Assembly: GCF_022682495.2 (NCBI RefSeq)
Contig: NC_071388.1
Coordinates: 85,313,073 to 85,377,072, forward strand
Length of the DNA stretch: 64,000 nt
Direction: 5' to 3'
Origin: Desmodus rotundus
Lineage: Eukaryota > Chordata > Mammalia > Chiroptera > Phyllostomidae
In this document: positions 34,511-46,594 of the stretch, piece by piece
How positions within the stretch are numbered: the first letter of the stretch is position 1
Layout: every line of letters starts with the position of its first letter
Notes under the pieces: model-generated
The model's input: only the letters and a program-made list of their open reading frames with translations
The model's database searches: none
Told to the model about the DNA's origin: nothing
Translations under genes and position numbers: made by a program

Positions 34511-37500
34511 ATTAACAACAACATAAGTGGCAAAATTTAGAAGGCAATGAGAGATATATGTTAGTAGACATGAGTTAATCAAATGAAAATGTGAATATAG
34601 CATGAAGTCGCAGGACATTGTTTCAACAAAAAAATTAACAATGATTCTTTACTACTATTTTAAATTGTTTGAACCTCTATGTGCTTATGTAAAATAAGTA
34701 TATATTTATATTAAAATACAGTTTTATGTTATGGATAGTTGAGAGTGTGGTAGAATAAGAGGAAAAAAACAAGGGATCTTGGGGCAGAAGCACAGAAAAA
34801 AAAATTGAAAGAAAGTGAAAGACAGACAGGCAGGCAGAGAGAGGAAAAAGGGTAGAGAAATAAATTAGCACTGACAGAAAGACAGTGACAAAGGGGACAT
34901 CAGTGATGGAAACTGACCTTTAGGGAACAAGCCTATTGAGATATTCCAACTAGAGAATTTTTCAAACATTTTAAAACATTGCAAAAATTTTGTAAAATGT
35001 AATGTGTCTCAAGGGTGATGATTCAACTTTCTTTCAAAGTAAGCTGTCACTCACTGTGAGTGAATATTTTCAATTAAACAAACAAAAAAGGAATATTATC
35101 TAAAAATCCAACATTTAATCATTAAATTCTGACCAGTGTACCTATTCAACCAGGGCATACAATGTATACTCATAAGTTTACTCACAGAAAGCTAGTATAA
35201 TCAAATAATTAGAAAGATCCTCTGAATATTCAAGACACTTGATTAGACTTTTTCTGCTTAATAATTGTTGAGATGGGAGACTTGTGAATATCTCCTTTTT
35301 CTGTAACTGCTGTCAATAAATTCCATGGTTACACTTCCAAGTTCATCAGCACTGCCCATGACACCTTGAACACTGCCTTTCAAGCTTCAGTAGTCCTCAC
35401 CAATGAGCTGTAGGGAAAAAGAGGAATCATGGTAACTATTTTGCCATTTGAATTAAAAAGCTGGTAACTTCTTTTGAACCTGTAATTTTGAAGAGTTGGT
35501 TTGTAGCACTGGGGGAGGAGAGAGGACTGGAGAAAGCGACGGGTGGGGAGGAGAAGGGAGGCACTGTTCAGGAGCAGGTGACACTGATGCTATAAAACAA
35601 CTATATGGATTTGAGCAAAAAATATACAGCACCTTAGGAACACTGTGAAACTCAAGACCAAAATACAGCATCTTTGGACACAGTGTGTTCTCTTCAGTGA
35701 AAACTGAAGTTGTTGTTGTTCATAAGTTTTCAGTTTAGTAAACTAGGGCATCAAAGAAATAGCCTCACTAGAGAGTCACTTCATTTATTTCTACATCCTG
35801 TACCAAAATTTCAGCAATTGTGCAAGTGCAGTTGTGCAAGTGTAGTGTATCCTGGAAAGAAATTCAAGCTTCCCAAGTCTACTAAGGGAGAAATCTGCAT
35901 AGTTGGGGGCCTTCTTACCACCTTCACCTGCTGTTACCACATGGCAACAAGGGGACCACTGGCTTAACCACAGAGGTAAATTGCCCGAACTCCATGAAAC
36001 AGAAAATAAAAAAGGAACTAATTTTTGTAAGTGGAGAATAAATTTTTTATTGCATTTTGTTCCTTGAGGAGGAAGTTGAAATAGCTATTTGAGTTCAATA
36101 TATTTAATTTCCAGCCATTTCAAGCCTGTTTCAATTTGCTTTCAAATGTTTGTCAATGTGGAAATGTTTTACATACTTGATGTGGACCCATAATAAAAAA
36201 AATAAAAGTTTCAGTGTTCCAGAGCTAATTGTTTGTATTTTTCCTAATATTGTTTCAGCAGATTATTGCTCCAAGCTTTTGTCAACTGTGGTAATGAATT
36301 GCTCTACATTCTGAAACTGGGAAACTCATCATAGCATTCAGACAGGTCACAGTAGATTTTCAGAAAGTGTTTATTTTTGTTTAAAACTGCTGTGTGAATT
36401 ATTATGATTAAGCCAATGAATGACTCTGCTAGAGAACAAACCCACATAAAGGAAAAGATGTATTGTGGACCAACAGTTGACTTAAATTATTTTTAGCTTG
36501 CTTAAATACATACAAACATCAACAGTATAAATCCCTCATGTGCCTATTTCTTTCCCAACCATAAAACCAAGCAGTTAGAGCAAACACTTAAAAATTTAAG
36601 AAAATAAAAATTCAGAGTAACAGCATTAAAGGAATGTGATGTATGCTATTTTGCTGAAACTAAGTTAAAACTCAAAATATAAAAAATGAACTAAGTGCTG
36701 TAGTGGAAGTTAGATCTCAGCAATCTAGGCTGGAATGCCACTGTCTCCTGTCTCTACTTCTCTGTGACATCATTTGACCTTTACTTGGTGCCAACATTGC
36801 ATTTATATTTAAATCCACCTCTGTTCACCTCTTCTCAGTCAACTAAAAGTAATACATTACATCACTTTGATGTTCTTTCACAATCTCAGATCCCAATTTT
36901 GTGTGTAGTTTAATAAAGCCAATCAATGAAATTGTTTTCAATAGCAATTTATCCCTATAAATTTGTGTAACTATTAAAATCAAACATTAAAATAGTGTCA
37001 GATAATGAATGATTTTATCATTTTGATATGAGGACCCAATGTTAGATATGCTTGCAACAAAAAATAAAACAGGAATATGGTGACAGATAGCATCATTTTA
37101 ACATTAGGAAATACTAAGATATCGCAGCTACGCTCACCAATATATTAAAATCTAAATATGGTAACCACTTGTTTTACATAGAATCATGAGACTAATATTA
37201 AACCAACAACTGAAATCTTAGGAATACTAAATTTTAATTGTTCATTGGGTAACTCAGAACATTCTCAAGTTGATTTGAAAACTAACACTGAAGTAAAAAG
37301 ACAAATGTTAATGTTTCAATAATATAGTAGGTGTGGGTCATCTAACCTTTCCTGACAACACACGTGCGGGATATGATTTGTGGGGTACAAGATTGCACAC
37401 ATTTGAGGGGCCATCTGTACAGAAAAAATTTTAGTCTGTGATCAATGTATTACTTTGAAGCATGAGCCAACAGTTGAAAAAAATATCCCCACAGATGTGA

Positions 37501-38188
37501 GGATATCACATTTTCTGACTTACTATTTCATCAGTTTATTTTCAACTATACTAAAAACAGAGATAAAAAGTAATTCATTGACATGCAAATTCTGAAAAAT
37601 TAATTCAAGTCAGTTAGCAATAGCAACTTTAAACATCCACATGGATATAACCTTATATTTAGAAATGAAAAAGACCAGAGTTTACCTAATCTTGATAATT
37701 TTACGTAATACGAAACATGCAATTTATATTCTGTATTTAGTGCGGTATATTGGCTTCAATTGGGTTATGAGTATAATTTAGAACTGTAATTCTAACTCTG
37801 TAGCTCTGTGTTTGAGCTTTCCTGCACATGCAGAGTGAACATGATGAAGCTGAGTGCAATTATATTTAAACATAGCCTGGGAGGAAGTTGAACACTGTCT
37901 TTCACTTTTGCTTAGGAGGCAATCTCAGAGAGGAAACTTTGAAGCCAATGTAAGTATAATATAATGCAATAAGCCTATATTGCAAAGTACTCAGGACTTC
38001 AATTTTAGAAGGTATCTATTTATAAGTTCTGTTCCTATTACTCACTATTTAATCAATCCTAGGTCAACATAGAGGGCAATGAGAGTTAAATGTGTAAAAT
38101 AATACGTAATGTAAGGCATCCTTTTTATATTCAATTATAAAACTTAATTTTGATTGTTGTTCTTTATGAGCTAAAAATGGTGGTATAA
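34511..38188. other. No recognisable gene
   Basis: AT-rich, apparently unique sequence. A purine-rich simple stretch (GACAGACAGGCAGGCAGAG) lies near 34820-34840, and a 38-bp segment at 35714-35751 recurs at 38189. No coding region is convincing. Confidence 0.5.
35714..35751 (+). repeat. 38-bp dispersed duplicate, copy 1
   Basis: Matches 38189-38226 at 37 of 38 positions (T/C at 35723). It contains the near-palindrome AGTTTAGTAAACT. Confidence 0.85.
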
Positions 38189-38226
38189 TGTTGTTCACAA
38201 GTTTTCAGTTTAGTAAACTAGGGCAT
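38189..38226 (+). repeat. 38-bp dispersed duplicate, copy 2
   Basis: Second copy of the segment at 35714-35751, same orientation, 2.48 kb away. The similarity stops abruptly on both sides. Confidence 0.85.
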
Positions 38227-38374
38227 GTTTTTCAGCAAAGACGTCATACATAGTGGACACAAAAACTGACCAATCTTTTCTGACTTCTACAGTTCTCTAG
38301 GATGGAGAATAATAGTACTTTGTGCATTCTTGAAAACAAAAGATTAGCTTGCATTCATAATATTTGTCTACAGA

Positions 38375-39535
38375 CATCAATAAAATAAACATTTGTTGGA
38401 CATCTTCTATGTTTTAACCATTGAGGTAAGTAATAATGATATAAATATGTCAAAAGGATCCAATTATCATGGACCTTTCAGTTTAATAGAGATACAAATA
38501 GATGTCTACTTAACCAGAGAACATACGGTAAACAAAGTGGAGCACATACAGAGCGCTATGGAAGAAATCACAGAGAATTTCCAAGCTGGGAAATATTGGT
38601 AGTGTCCGTGCAAGATGTGGCATTTAGCTGATACTGTGACAAAGAGACACTTTCAACTTGTGGGAATGAATGCATATTGGAAAATTCAAAGTAAATGGAA
38701 TCACAAACCCAAAGGAATAGAAGAAAGAGATTTCATATTTAGAGAATAGTAAATCATGTTATATGGCATGATTTTGAGATTCTTTGAATGTGTTTTGGTC
38801 TCTTCTGTGTCTCTTTCATTTCTCTTTTGAAATGAAAGCCAAGCCTGTATAATTGAAAAAGAGTTTCAAATCAGGCCCTGAAAAGGAGGAGTATTATCAT
38901 TATTATACTTGGAAAAAGGAAATTAATTTTAATATGGGTTTTTCAATGACAGATTAATTAAAACTAAATTGAATGATAGAGTTTAAGTTCCATAAAGTTT
39001 TAAGGATTGCAGCAAGATAAAATAATTTATGCTCTCTCTAAACAGCTGTGTAGTATGTAAGTACTTATTTTAAATGCTGAGTTTGTGATAAGGTATATCT
39101 TTAAAACTGTTTAATGGTTCCCTTAAAATATTTTGATGTCTACTATAATCCTTAAATGTAGTTTCTCATAAGCTGCCAAGTAAATGCTTTGAAATGTCAT
39201 TTCAACATAATTTGAAATTACTCATCAAGATTTTAAGATTTATTTTAAAAAGTGTTTATAGGAGATATGGTTGAAAATAGGCTAGTGTCAAATCATGGAA
39301 AAATTTGAAAGTTAATGTGAGGAATTTATATTTCCAATAACTAATAATTTGTGTTCTTGAGGAGAGGAAGGCCATGAACAGAGATAGAATGGAGGAATAG
39401 AAAGACCAACAAGGAATATTGCAGGATCTACTATGTTCCTGGACTACGAATGGTAGAAAGAAAAGAACAGACTTAATAGCCAGAATCTGCAGAACTCCCT
39501 GACTGATGGAACGTACAAAAAGGGAAAAATGTATT
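38375..39535 (-). mobile_element. L2 LINE fragments, antisense
   Basis: ATAAACATTTGTTGGACATC and CATGGACCTTTCAGTTTAAT begin the complement of the L2 tail, and GGAAGAAATCACAGAGAATT follows. Further on, TAGTGTCAAATCATGGAAAA and AAAGACCAACAAGGAATATT with TTGCAGGATCTAC match the complement of the L2 part upstream. The homology is weak and is interrupted near 38800-39240. Confidence 0.5.
38852..38997 (+). repeat. Local duplication, copy 1 (about 145 bp)
   Basis: Shares AAGAGTTTCAAATCAGG, a TATTAT block, GTTAATTTTAATA-type block, AGATTAATTAAA and GAATGATAGAGTT with 39544-39681, collinear with small gaps. I estimate well over 80 percent identity by eye. Confidence 0.8.
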
Positions 39536-39543
39536 ATATACGT

Positions 39544-39681
39544 GAATAAGAGTTTCAAATCAGGACTGGAAAAGGAGTACTATTATTATTATATCTGGAT
39601 AAAGAAAGTTAATTTTAATAAGGCTTTTTCATGGACAGATTAATTAAACTAAAATGAATGATAGAGTTGAATTGCCATAAA
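39544..39681 (+). repeat. Local duplication, copy 2
   Basis: Same orientation as 38852-38997, about 690 bp downstream. Similarity ends near the CCATAAA block in both copies. Confidence 0.8.
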
Positions 39682-39859
39682 ATACAGAGGAAAAATGTCT
39701 TATATCATTTTGAAGTTTGGTCTGTGGGCAACTGAGGAAATGGTGACAGTGTTCCAAGGAGGGCATAAGAAAAGGGGACAGAAATGGAAAACAGGAGTTA
39801 GAGGGAAATGATGAGTGAAGTGAACACTGAGAAGAAGTCATTAAATCTGGCACAACTTT

Positions 39860-40560
39860 TACTTGCTAGAATACATAAAAGACTTTTACAAACCAATAAA
39901 GAAAAAAGTAAGAATTCAATGTAAATTTTCAAAAGATATGAACAGGCAGCTGTCAGAAAAGGAACATCAGCTAGAAAATAGTAAATACGAACAAATGAGC
40001 AGCCTCAGTAGGAAAGAGAGTGTGAATGAAAACCAACTTTAGGTATTATCTCACATCTCTGAAAATCTGTTTGGGCAAGAATAATAAATGATAATTTTTT
40101 AAATCCACCAATGCAGGCAACTTATCTTTAGGGCAATTAGCAGTATCTATTATTCTGAAGGTTGTATACCTACTATTCAGAAAGCGTACTTGGAATATAT
40201 ACTGGATAAGTACTCACACACATTTATAAGAAAGTATTTCAAAATATATCACAATTGCAAAATTTATTAACAACTTAAATGTCTATTAAAAGACCAAGTA
40301 AATTAATCCTGATATAATCATACATTAAAATGTTAAAAAACAGTAAAAATAAATTCATGGCAACTGAATATTCAATATGAATAATGTACAAATATGTTGG
40401 GCAGAGACCTACAACTCAATGATACCATTTATTCAGAGATGGAGATGGAAATGTTCAAAATGAGACTATATATAAAACCATGTATATATTTAGTAAAACT
40501 ATGGAGAAAGTAAAAGTGACAATTATTTCATTTCTTAGAAAGTGGGAACATTTACATTCC
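39860..40560 (+). mobile_element. Old LINE-1 ORF2 3' fragment
   Basis: TTCAAAAGATATGAACAGGC, GGGCAATTAGCAGTATCTAT, TTAACAACTTAAATGTCTAT and a late CCATTTATTCAGAGATGG block follow the order of the ORF2 end in old mammalian L1s. No open frame remains. Confidence 0.65.
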
Positions 40561-40685
40561 ATAAATATTTTCATATATATCACATATATTATATTTATAC
40601 ATATAACACATACACATATAATATGTTATACATATAACATAGTTGTACATGTAACATATAAAAAGTATTTATATGTTATAAACAG
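40561..40685. repeat. AT-rich low-complexity island
   Basis: Dense TATA/ACATATA repeats including the near-perfect palindrome ATGTTATACATATAACAT at 40623-40640. Confidence 0.7.
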
Positions 40686-41678
40686 GGCAGGGAAAGAAGT
40701 AGGTTTATAGCTATGAGTATGAGAAATACAAAATTTATTCTTGAATTATTACTTATTCTTATTTTATTATTTTCCATACACACAACTATAAATCTACTTT
40801 TGCCCTACCCTTATATATAAAATTATATATTTTTATATAATTCTTCCTGTCTGCAATATTTTATAATGACTCAAATTAATGGAATTTGGTAAGTACTATA
40901 ACGTTTTATAGTTTAGGGTAGAAGGACAAATCAGAACGAAAGCTGTGGAAAGCAAACAATGGATCACTTGCCTTCACACCAGTTTCAACCTCACTCCTCC
41001 CTCTGCCACTGAAACCTCAGTAACATTTTTGTTACCTATCTCCTTTAAAATTTTAGTAACATTTTCACCTCTTCACGTGTGTTTGAGAAGATGCATAAAG
41101 AGAAAAGATCGAAGTATAGGCAAAGTATAGGTTTAGTTCAGCTTTTGGTGTAAGAGGATCTTCTTTTAAGAAAAAACATAATTTTCATGCATGCAGTTTT
41201 GAACTGTTCAGCCTAGTATTTTAAATTTCAGATGAGCAGACAATGAGAACATATCTTAAATGAATGGCCTGCATTATTCATTTCTTACTTTCATTTTGCT
41301 ATGGTGAACTTCTGTGTGATTTCTATTTCTCACTCTCTATGTCTCCACTGAGTACAACTAACTCAATTTTGGGATCTAAGTAGCAGATCAACTACTTCAA
41401 ATACTGCTGGGACACTGAGTAAAGTGAGGGCAGAAAAATGTTCACTGGGTTTGGAAACATGAAAACTGCCTCCGACCTTGACAAAGCAGTTTTGACGGAG
41501 TGGTTGTGTGGCTTAGGAAGAGAAACTGGAGAGGTGCTGAAAAGTGAATGTAAGCATATATGTGAAGGAGGTTTAGCTATGAAGAAACAGAAGAAGTGGC
41601 ACCAACAGGGCTATGAGGAATTTAGGGAGGCTTCCTTGTCTTTCTGTTGTTGGTGTTGTTTTGCTTCCTAACCCTCAG
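40686..41678. other. No recognisable feature
   Basis: Nothing identifiable; open frames at 40945-41130 and 41438-41671 show no domain. Confidence 0.45.
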
Positions 41679-41679
41679 C

Positions 41680-41895
41680 CAAGGACATGTTTCCATTGAT
41701 TTGTAGAGAGAGAGGAAGGGAGAAGGAAATAGAAACACTGGTGTGAGAGAGAAACATCAATCTGTTGCCTCCCATACATGCCCCAACAGGGGATTGAACC
41801 AGCAACTTAGGCGTGTGACCTGACCAGGAATGGAACCAGCAACCTTTCAGTGCACAGAACGACACTCCAGCTGAGCCACACACCCTGGGCTCTTG
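41680..41895 (-). mobile_element. VES SINE (bat), antisense
   Basis: On the minus strand it reads AGCCCAGGGTGTGTGGCTCA (A-box end), a B-box-like GGTTGCTGGTTCCATTCC, GGTCAGGTCACACGCC, a GGAGGCAACAGATTGATG block, and a TCTCTCTC tail. Both pol III boxes are recognisable but mutated. Confidence 0.85.
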
Positions 41896-42286
41896 TTTTA
41901 TTTGGAATTAGACCATGTTTCCGTACTGATCCAGTGGAGGAGAAAATATGATAATGTGGACATTTCACAACTATTCCAGATTCAGCATTTCCAGGACTGA
42001 ATTCATCATCCAACTCCTCCCACCTCCGTGTAGTCTGCCTGTCCTGCTCTCACCTCTAAATCAATTTACAGAAGCTCCATCTACTGTTACCTAAAATGAA
42101 AGTCATCCTAGATTGCTTCTCCTCCCCTTGCATATTCCATATGCAATCCATTACTAAATGCTATAAAGTTTTCCTCCTAAATTATAAAAGTCCTTCTCTT
42201 TTTCCCTATCCTACCACCACGTATTGATTCAGTCATTTGCTGGTAATTCTCACAGCTTCTAACTGATCTCTCTGGTTTTAGCGTTA
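41896..42286. other. No recognisable feature
   Basis: Nothing identifiable between a VES SINE and a HAL1 tail. Confidence 0.45.
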
Positions 42287-42689
42287 TTCTATTTTTTAAC
42301 ATATTTTATTGATTATGCTATTACAGTTGTCCCATTTTTCCCCCTTTTATTCCCCTGTTCCCTGTACCCCCCAATACCATCTCCCCATACCCTTAGTTTA
42401 TATACATGGGTCATACATATAAGTTCTTTCGCTTCTCCATTTTCCCATACTATTCTTAACCTTCTCCTGTCTATTTTGTACCTACCACTTATGCTTCTTA
42501 TTCCCTGTACCTTTTCCCCCATTCTCCCCCACCCCCTGCCTCCTGATATCTCTCAATGTGATCTGCATTTCTGTCATTCTCTTCCTGTTCTAGTCATTTG
42601 CTTTGTTTGTTTTTGTTTTTTTAGGTTCCATTGTTGATAGTTGTGAGTTTGTTGTCATTTTACTGTTTATAGTTTTGGCCTTCTTCTTT

Positions 42690-43060
42690 TTCTTAGATAA
42701 GTCCCTTTAACATTTCATAGAATAAGGGCTTAGTGATGATGAACTCCTTTAACTTGACTTTATCTGGGAAGCACTTAATCTGCCCTTCCATTCTAAAAGA
42801 TAGCTTTGCTGTGTAGAGTAATCTTGGATGTAGGTCCATGCTTTCCATGACTTTGAAAACTTCTTTCCAGGCCCTTCTTGCCTTCAAAATTTCTTTTGAG
42901 AAAGCAGCTGATAGTCTTATGTAGGTAACTATCTCCTTTTTCTCTTGCTGCTTTTATGATTCTCTCCTTATCTTTAATCTTCAGCAATTTAATTATCATG
43001 TGTCTTGGTGTGTTCCTCCTTGGGTCCAACTTCTTTAGGACTCTCTGAGCTTCTTGCATT
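42690..43060 (-). pseudogene. HAL1 ORF1 remnant, RNA-binding and C-terminal part
   Basis: Two overlapping frames, 43059-42793 (TPRHMIIKLLKIKDKERIIK) and 42887-42693 (PRLLYTAKLSFRMEGQIKCF followed by PDKVKLKEFIITKP), together cover the L1-type ORF1p C-terminal domain. A frameshift separates them near 42880-42950. The 3' UTR begins right after 42693. Confidence 0.75.
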
Positions 43061-43330
43061 TGTATGTTTATTTCCTTTGATAGATAGGGAAGTTTTCTTT
43101 CATTATTTGGCCAAATAAGTTTTCAGTTTCTTGCCCTCCTGGCACTCCTATGATTCAGATGTTGGAACATTTAAAGTTGTCCTGGAGGTTCCTAAGCCTC
43201 TCCCCATTTTTTTGAATTCTCGATTGTTCATGCTATTCTGGTTGAATGTTTATTCCTTCTTTTTGTTCCAAATCATCGATATGAGCCCTGGTTTCCTTCC
43301 CCTCACTGTTGGTTCCCTTTATATTTTTCT

Positions 43331-43540
43331 CTCTTTTTTTTTAAGGTTTTATTTATTTTTAGAGAGAAGGGAAAGGAAGGAGGAAGAGAGAAAGAGAAAC
43401 ATCAATGTGTGGTTGCTTCTCACGTGCCCCCCACTGGGGACCTGGCCTGCAACCCAGGTGTGTGCCCAGACTGGGAATCAAGCTGGCAACACTTTTGTTT
43501 GCAGGCCAGTACTCAATCCACTGAGCCATACCAGCCAGGG
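43331..43540 (-). mobile_element. VES SINE nested in HAL1
   Basis: On the minus strand: GCCCTGGCTGGTATGGCTCA, a B-box-like GGTTGCAGCTTGATTCCC region (variant here), GGTCTGGGCACACACC-type block, AACCACACATTGATGTTTCT, TCTCTTTCTC tail. Flanked by a 16-bp direct repeat, CCCTTTATATTTTTCT (43315-43330) and CCCTGTATATTTTTCT (43541-43556), with one mismatch. It was inserted into HAL1 after that element was already in place. Confidence 0.85.
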
Positions 43541-44258
43541 CCCTGTATATTTTTCTTTATGTCACTTTGTATAACCTTCACTCCTTCCTTTATGTTGTAG
43601 CCATACTCAATCATTTCTGTGAGCATCCTGATTATCAGTGTTTTGAACTCTGCATCTTATAGGTTGGCCATCTCCTCATTGCTTAGTTCTTTTTCTAGAG
43701 TTTTGATCTGTTCTTTTATTCTGGCCATATTTATTTGTCTCAGCACACCTGTTACATTGTGAGGGATGGAGCCTTAGTTATTCGCCAGTGCAGGGCAACC
43801 CATTTTGCTGTGTTGTGGCACTTTATGAAGGAACAATGGCACTTGCTCATCTCTCATCCCACTTACAAGAGACTGGCAGTTTTTCTTGCTGCCACAACAC
43901 CCACAGATTTCTACAGCCAGAAGTTCTGAGCTTTATATGCTGGTGCTAGAAACCTGGGTTGCATGGTCTGTCTTGTTCCCCAGTTGTCCCTCCCAGTTTA
44001 CCCACACATGAATGTGGGACCACGTGGTCCACAATCTGCTGCCTTGCTGTACCTCCTCTGCGCCCCGGCTCCCTGTCTCCACCCCTCCTACCAGCCTGAA
44101 TGAATGTTTCTTCTTTAACTCCTTGGTTGTCAGACTTCCATACAGTTTGATTTTCTGGCAGTTCTGATTATTTTTTGTTTTTAAATTGGTTGTTTCCTTC
44201 CTTTGGTTGTGTGAGGAGGCAAAGCGTATCTCCCTGCACCACCATCGTGGCCAGAATT

Positions 44259-45540
44259 CCTACACTTGCTCCTAATATAGATGGCTGTTTTTTTCAGGGC
44301 AGAGAATTATTAGTCAGTCATAATTAAATTAAATCAAAATTTCCTTAAGGTTTTGGCAAAATAAATATTTTCACCTCAAGGGCATATGTTCAGCTAAAAC
44401 AATAATTGGTCTTAATTAACACCAATGATAATTTTTAAAGGAACTTGATTTTCTTGGCATAATTGAAATAAAATTTTGAAAAAAACAACTCAGTTTTGGA
44501 AATTGTTGTGTCTGAGTTCATATCTCTTTGTTCTTAAGGTTGTCTTTCTCATTTGTTTCAATAACTCTATTTAGTATTAAATAGGTATGAATTCTAAGCA
44601 AAACAATTCAAAGCTTCCATTATTATTTCACAAATGTCAAAAAGAATTAGAGGTTGTTTTTGTTTTTTTTTTAAAGAAGACTGTTTTAGAGGAGAGTTAG
44701 TTTGACAACATACCAAAGGAAGAGCCATTTTCAAAGGCAGCTGTCAAATCATGTTTTTGATGACTTTCATGTTTAAGAGTCTCAACTTCACATCATTGAA
44801 AATATGATAATTAAGTATACATTTTCCCAAAAACTTCTACAGCCTTGTTTATGCATTTGAGTGTAAAAATTCCCAATACAAACTATCCTCAAAATAGTTT
44901 TAGACTTAATTATCTTAAATTACATTTTCACAACTGTAAGGCTGGATGAGAATTAATGTTTTCTGATACTCTTAGTGATAGTGGTTTTCTGCCATCAACA
45001 TTTCCCCACCCAGCTTCTAACTTGGGCAATGAGAACATATCTTAATTGCCATATTTAGGTTTAGTTGTATTGCACTAGATTTAAATATATAGGTATAAGG
45101 TTTTAGTGTATTTTTTAATTAATACAATTTAAAATGTATAACAAATCTAATAAAAATTTATTTTCAATTTCATTTACCAGGATTCATTCTAATTTTAGCT
45201 TCAGTGTAGAAAAAAGATTACTTTTCTATTAATCAGCAAAATTTTTTAAGTCTATTTAAAGGAAAATCTGTTTTCACCATCCATCATCAATGGTAAAGAC
45301 AGAAACCCAAAGCTCTGCATGTAGTTGACAAAAACCTTATACTGTCTTCACATCTACCACATTTTCTCATTTTTTGGAAGTGTCAAAAATTGTATTAATG
45401 TTCAGTTTTAAAAGTTTTATACCTAGGGTACACCAAGATATAGGAGTGCTTCTTCTTAAAGAAGTTACCCGTTAGGGTTTAGTCCTTGGTTTAGAAGTTG
45501 CAGAGCTTTAGTATTTTTTATGTTAAGTGCTTTAAGAATT
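44259..45540. other. No recognisable feature
   Basis: AT-rich sequence between HAL1 and the KPNA7 retrocopy; nothing identifiable. Confidence 0.5.
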
Positions 45541-45544
45541 CATG

Positions 45545-46590
45545 AACTTGGTCCAGGGATGGTGATATTGTGCCATTTTCCTCCTCCTCAGAAAAGTGTT
45601 TCTCGATAATGCTCTGAGCAGTCAGGGATGGTTCTCATGAAATTGCAAAGCCTTGATGCTATCAAGCCCACCAAGTTCCTTGATCAGAAGACACAAGGAT
45701 TCCTTCTCAGAGAGCTTCTTTGCCACCTGGAGGAGAAAAGAGATGATGTCAAGGATAATGATAATTTGGTGTCTGGGATGGTGAGCAGGTTCACCAGCAA
45801 GTCCAAGACTCCAGAGTGGACAAGCTGCATCAACTGGTCCATGGTGCCCCAAGTCCTGAAGTGAACCACTGTCCAGACAGCCTCTTTCTGGGCTTTAAAA
45901 TCTCCATTTTTCAGCAGAGCCACCAGGGGAGACAGGATGTTGCAAGCAATGAGCTGCTGGAGGTGCTGGGGGTGCCATATTGCTCAGGGCCCAGGTTGCC
46001 TCCTTCTGGATAGAGGACTTGGAGTGCAGCAGGAGCTGGGGCAGCATGCTCAGGATACCGGCATTAATGGCCACCTGCTTCTGGCGATCCATTCCCGTGG
46101 TGACTTTGGGTTGGGGGAGGTCAAGACGTTGAGTTCTGAGCTTGTCCCCAGCCTGGGCAGCATCCCCATGTCAACCACATGGCCAATGCACTCATTGTAG
46201 CCCTTAGTGAGTTAGGACAGGGCCCAGATGGTGTCAGAAAGCACCTCGCTGCCTTGGTGCTCCAGGAAGTGGGATAGGATGGACAACATTTGTCTCACTG
46301 CCTTTTTGCAAGGGTATGGGTTCTTGTTTCAGCACAGGTTGGACAAGGTCCATATGATGTTCCACATAAATGTAATTGGTATGGTTGATGAGATCAGGGC
46401 CAGCAGATGTGGAATGGCACTGCTCGAGGTAACAAAGTCTCTGAATTCTGGATCATCACCTGCTATATTACCAAGGGCCCATATTGCCAGTTCCCACACA
46501 GTCATATTGGGGGAAGACAGGAGCTCAACCAAGGGCTGGATGCCCCCCCTTTTAATGACTACATCAGTCTTCTCTTCCCTCAAACCTTTA
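45545..46590 (-). pseudogene. KPNA7: KPNA7 (importin alpha-8) retropseudogene, 5' truncated
   Basis: Minus-strand frames match armadillo repeats of importin alpha in order. 46590-46332 includes GGIQPLVELLSSPNMTV and WALGNIAGDDPEFRDFV; about 46328-46220 reads NKNPYPCKKAVRQMLSILSH; 46090-45985 reads AGILSMLPQLLLHSKSSIQK; about 45923-45800 reads KEAVWTVVHFRTWGTMDQLM; and 45720-45622 reads KKLSEKESLCLLIKELGGLD. The SSTIPITF segment and the C-terminal residues point to KPNA7 rather than KPNA2. No introns separate the repeats, so it is a retrocopy. Defects seen: stop at 46329-46331 (Arg to TGA), a further stop near 46210, a frameshift with a deletion of several codons near 46110, and more frameshifts downstream. 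The N-terminal importin-beta-binding domain is absent. No clear poly(A) tail remains. A working product is not possible. Confidence 0.85.
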
Positions 46591-46594
46591 CACC

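Larger units (their letters stand above)
42288..44258 (-). mobile_element. HAL1-like element, antisense, with a VES inside
   Basis: The 3' end lies at 42288 (complement GGGACAACTGTAATAGCATA, then AATCAATAAAATA). ORF1 C-terminal homology occupies about 43060-42690, the 5' UTR extends to 44258, and the 5' terminus reads CCACGATGGTGGTGCAGGGA on the minus strand. As in the other copies the 3' UTR follows ORF1 directly, with no ORF2. A VES SINE sits at 43331-43540. This copy is shorter than the others and seems to have lost part of its 5' UTR or ORF1 N-terminus. Confidence 0.8.

Noticed and set aside
40561..40685. Replication origin or scaffold attachment region suggested by AT richness and palindromes
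   Set aside because: Composition alone is not evidence, and similar AT-rich patches occur throughout.
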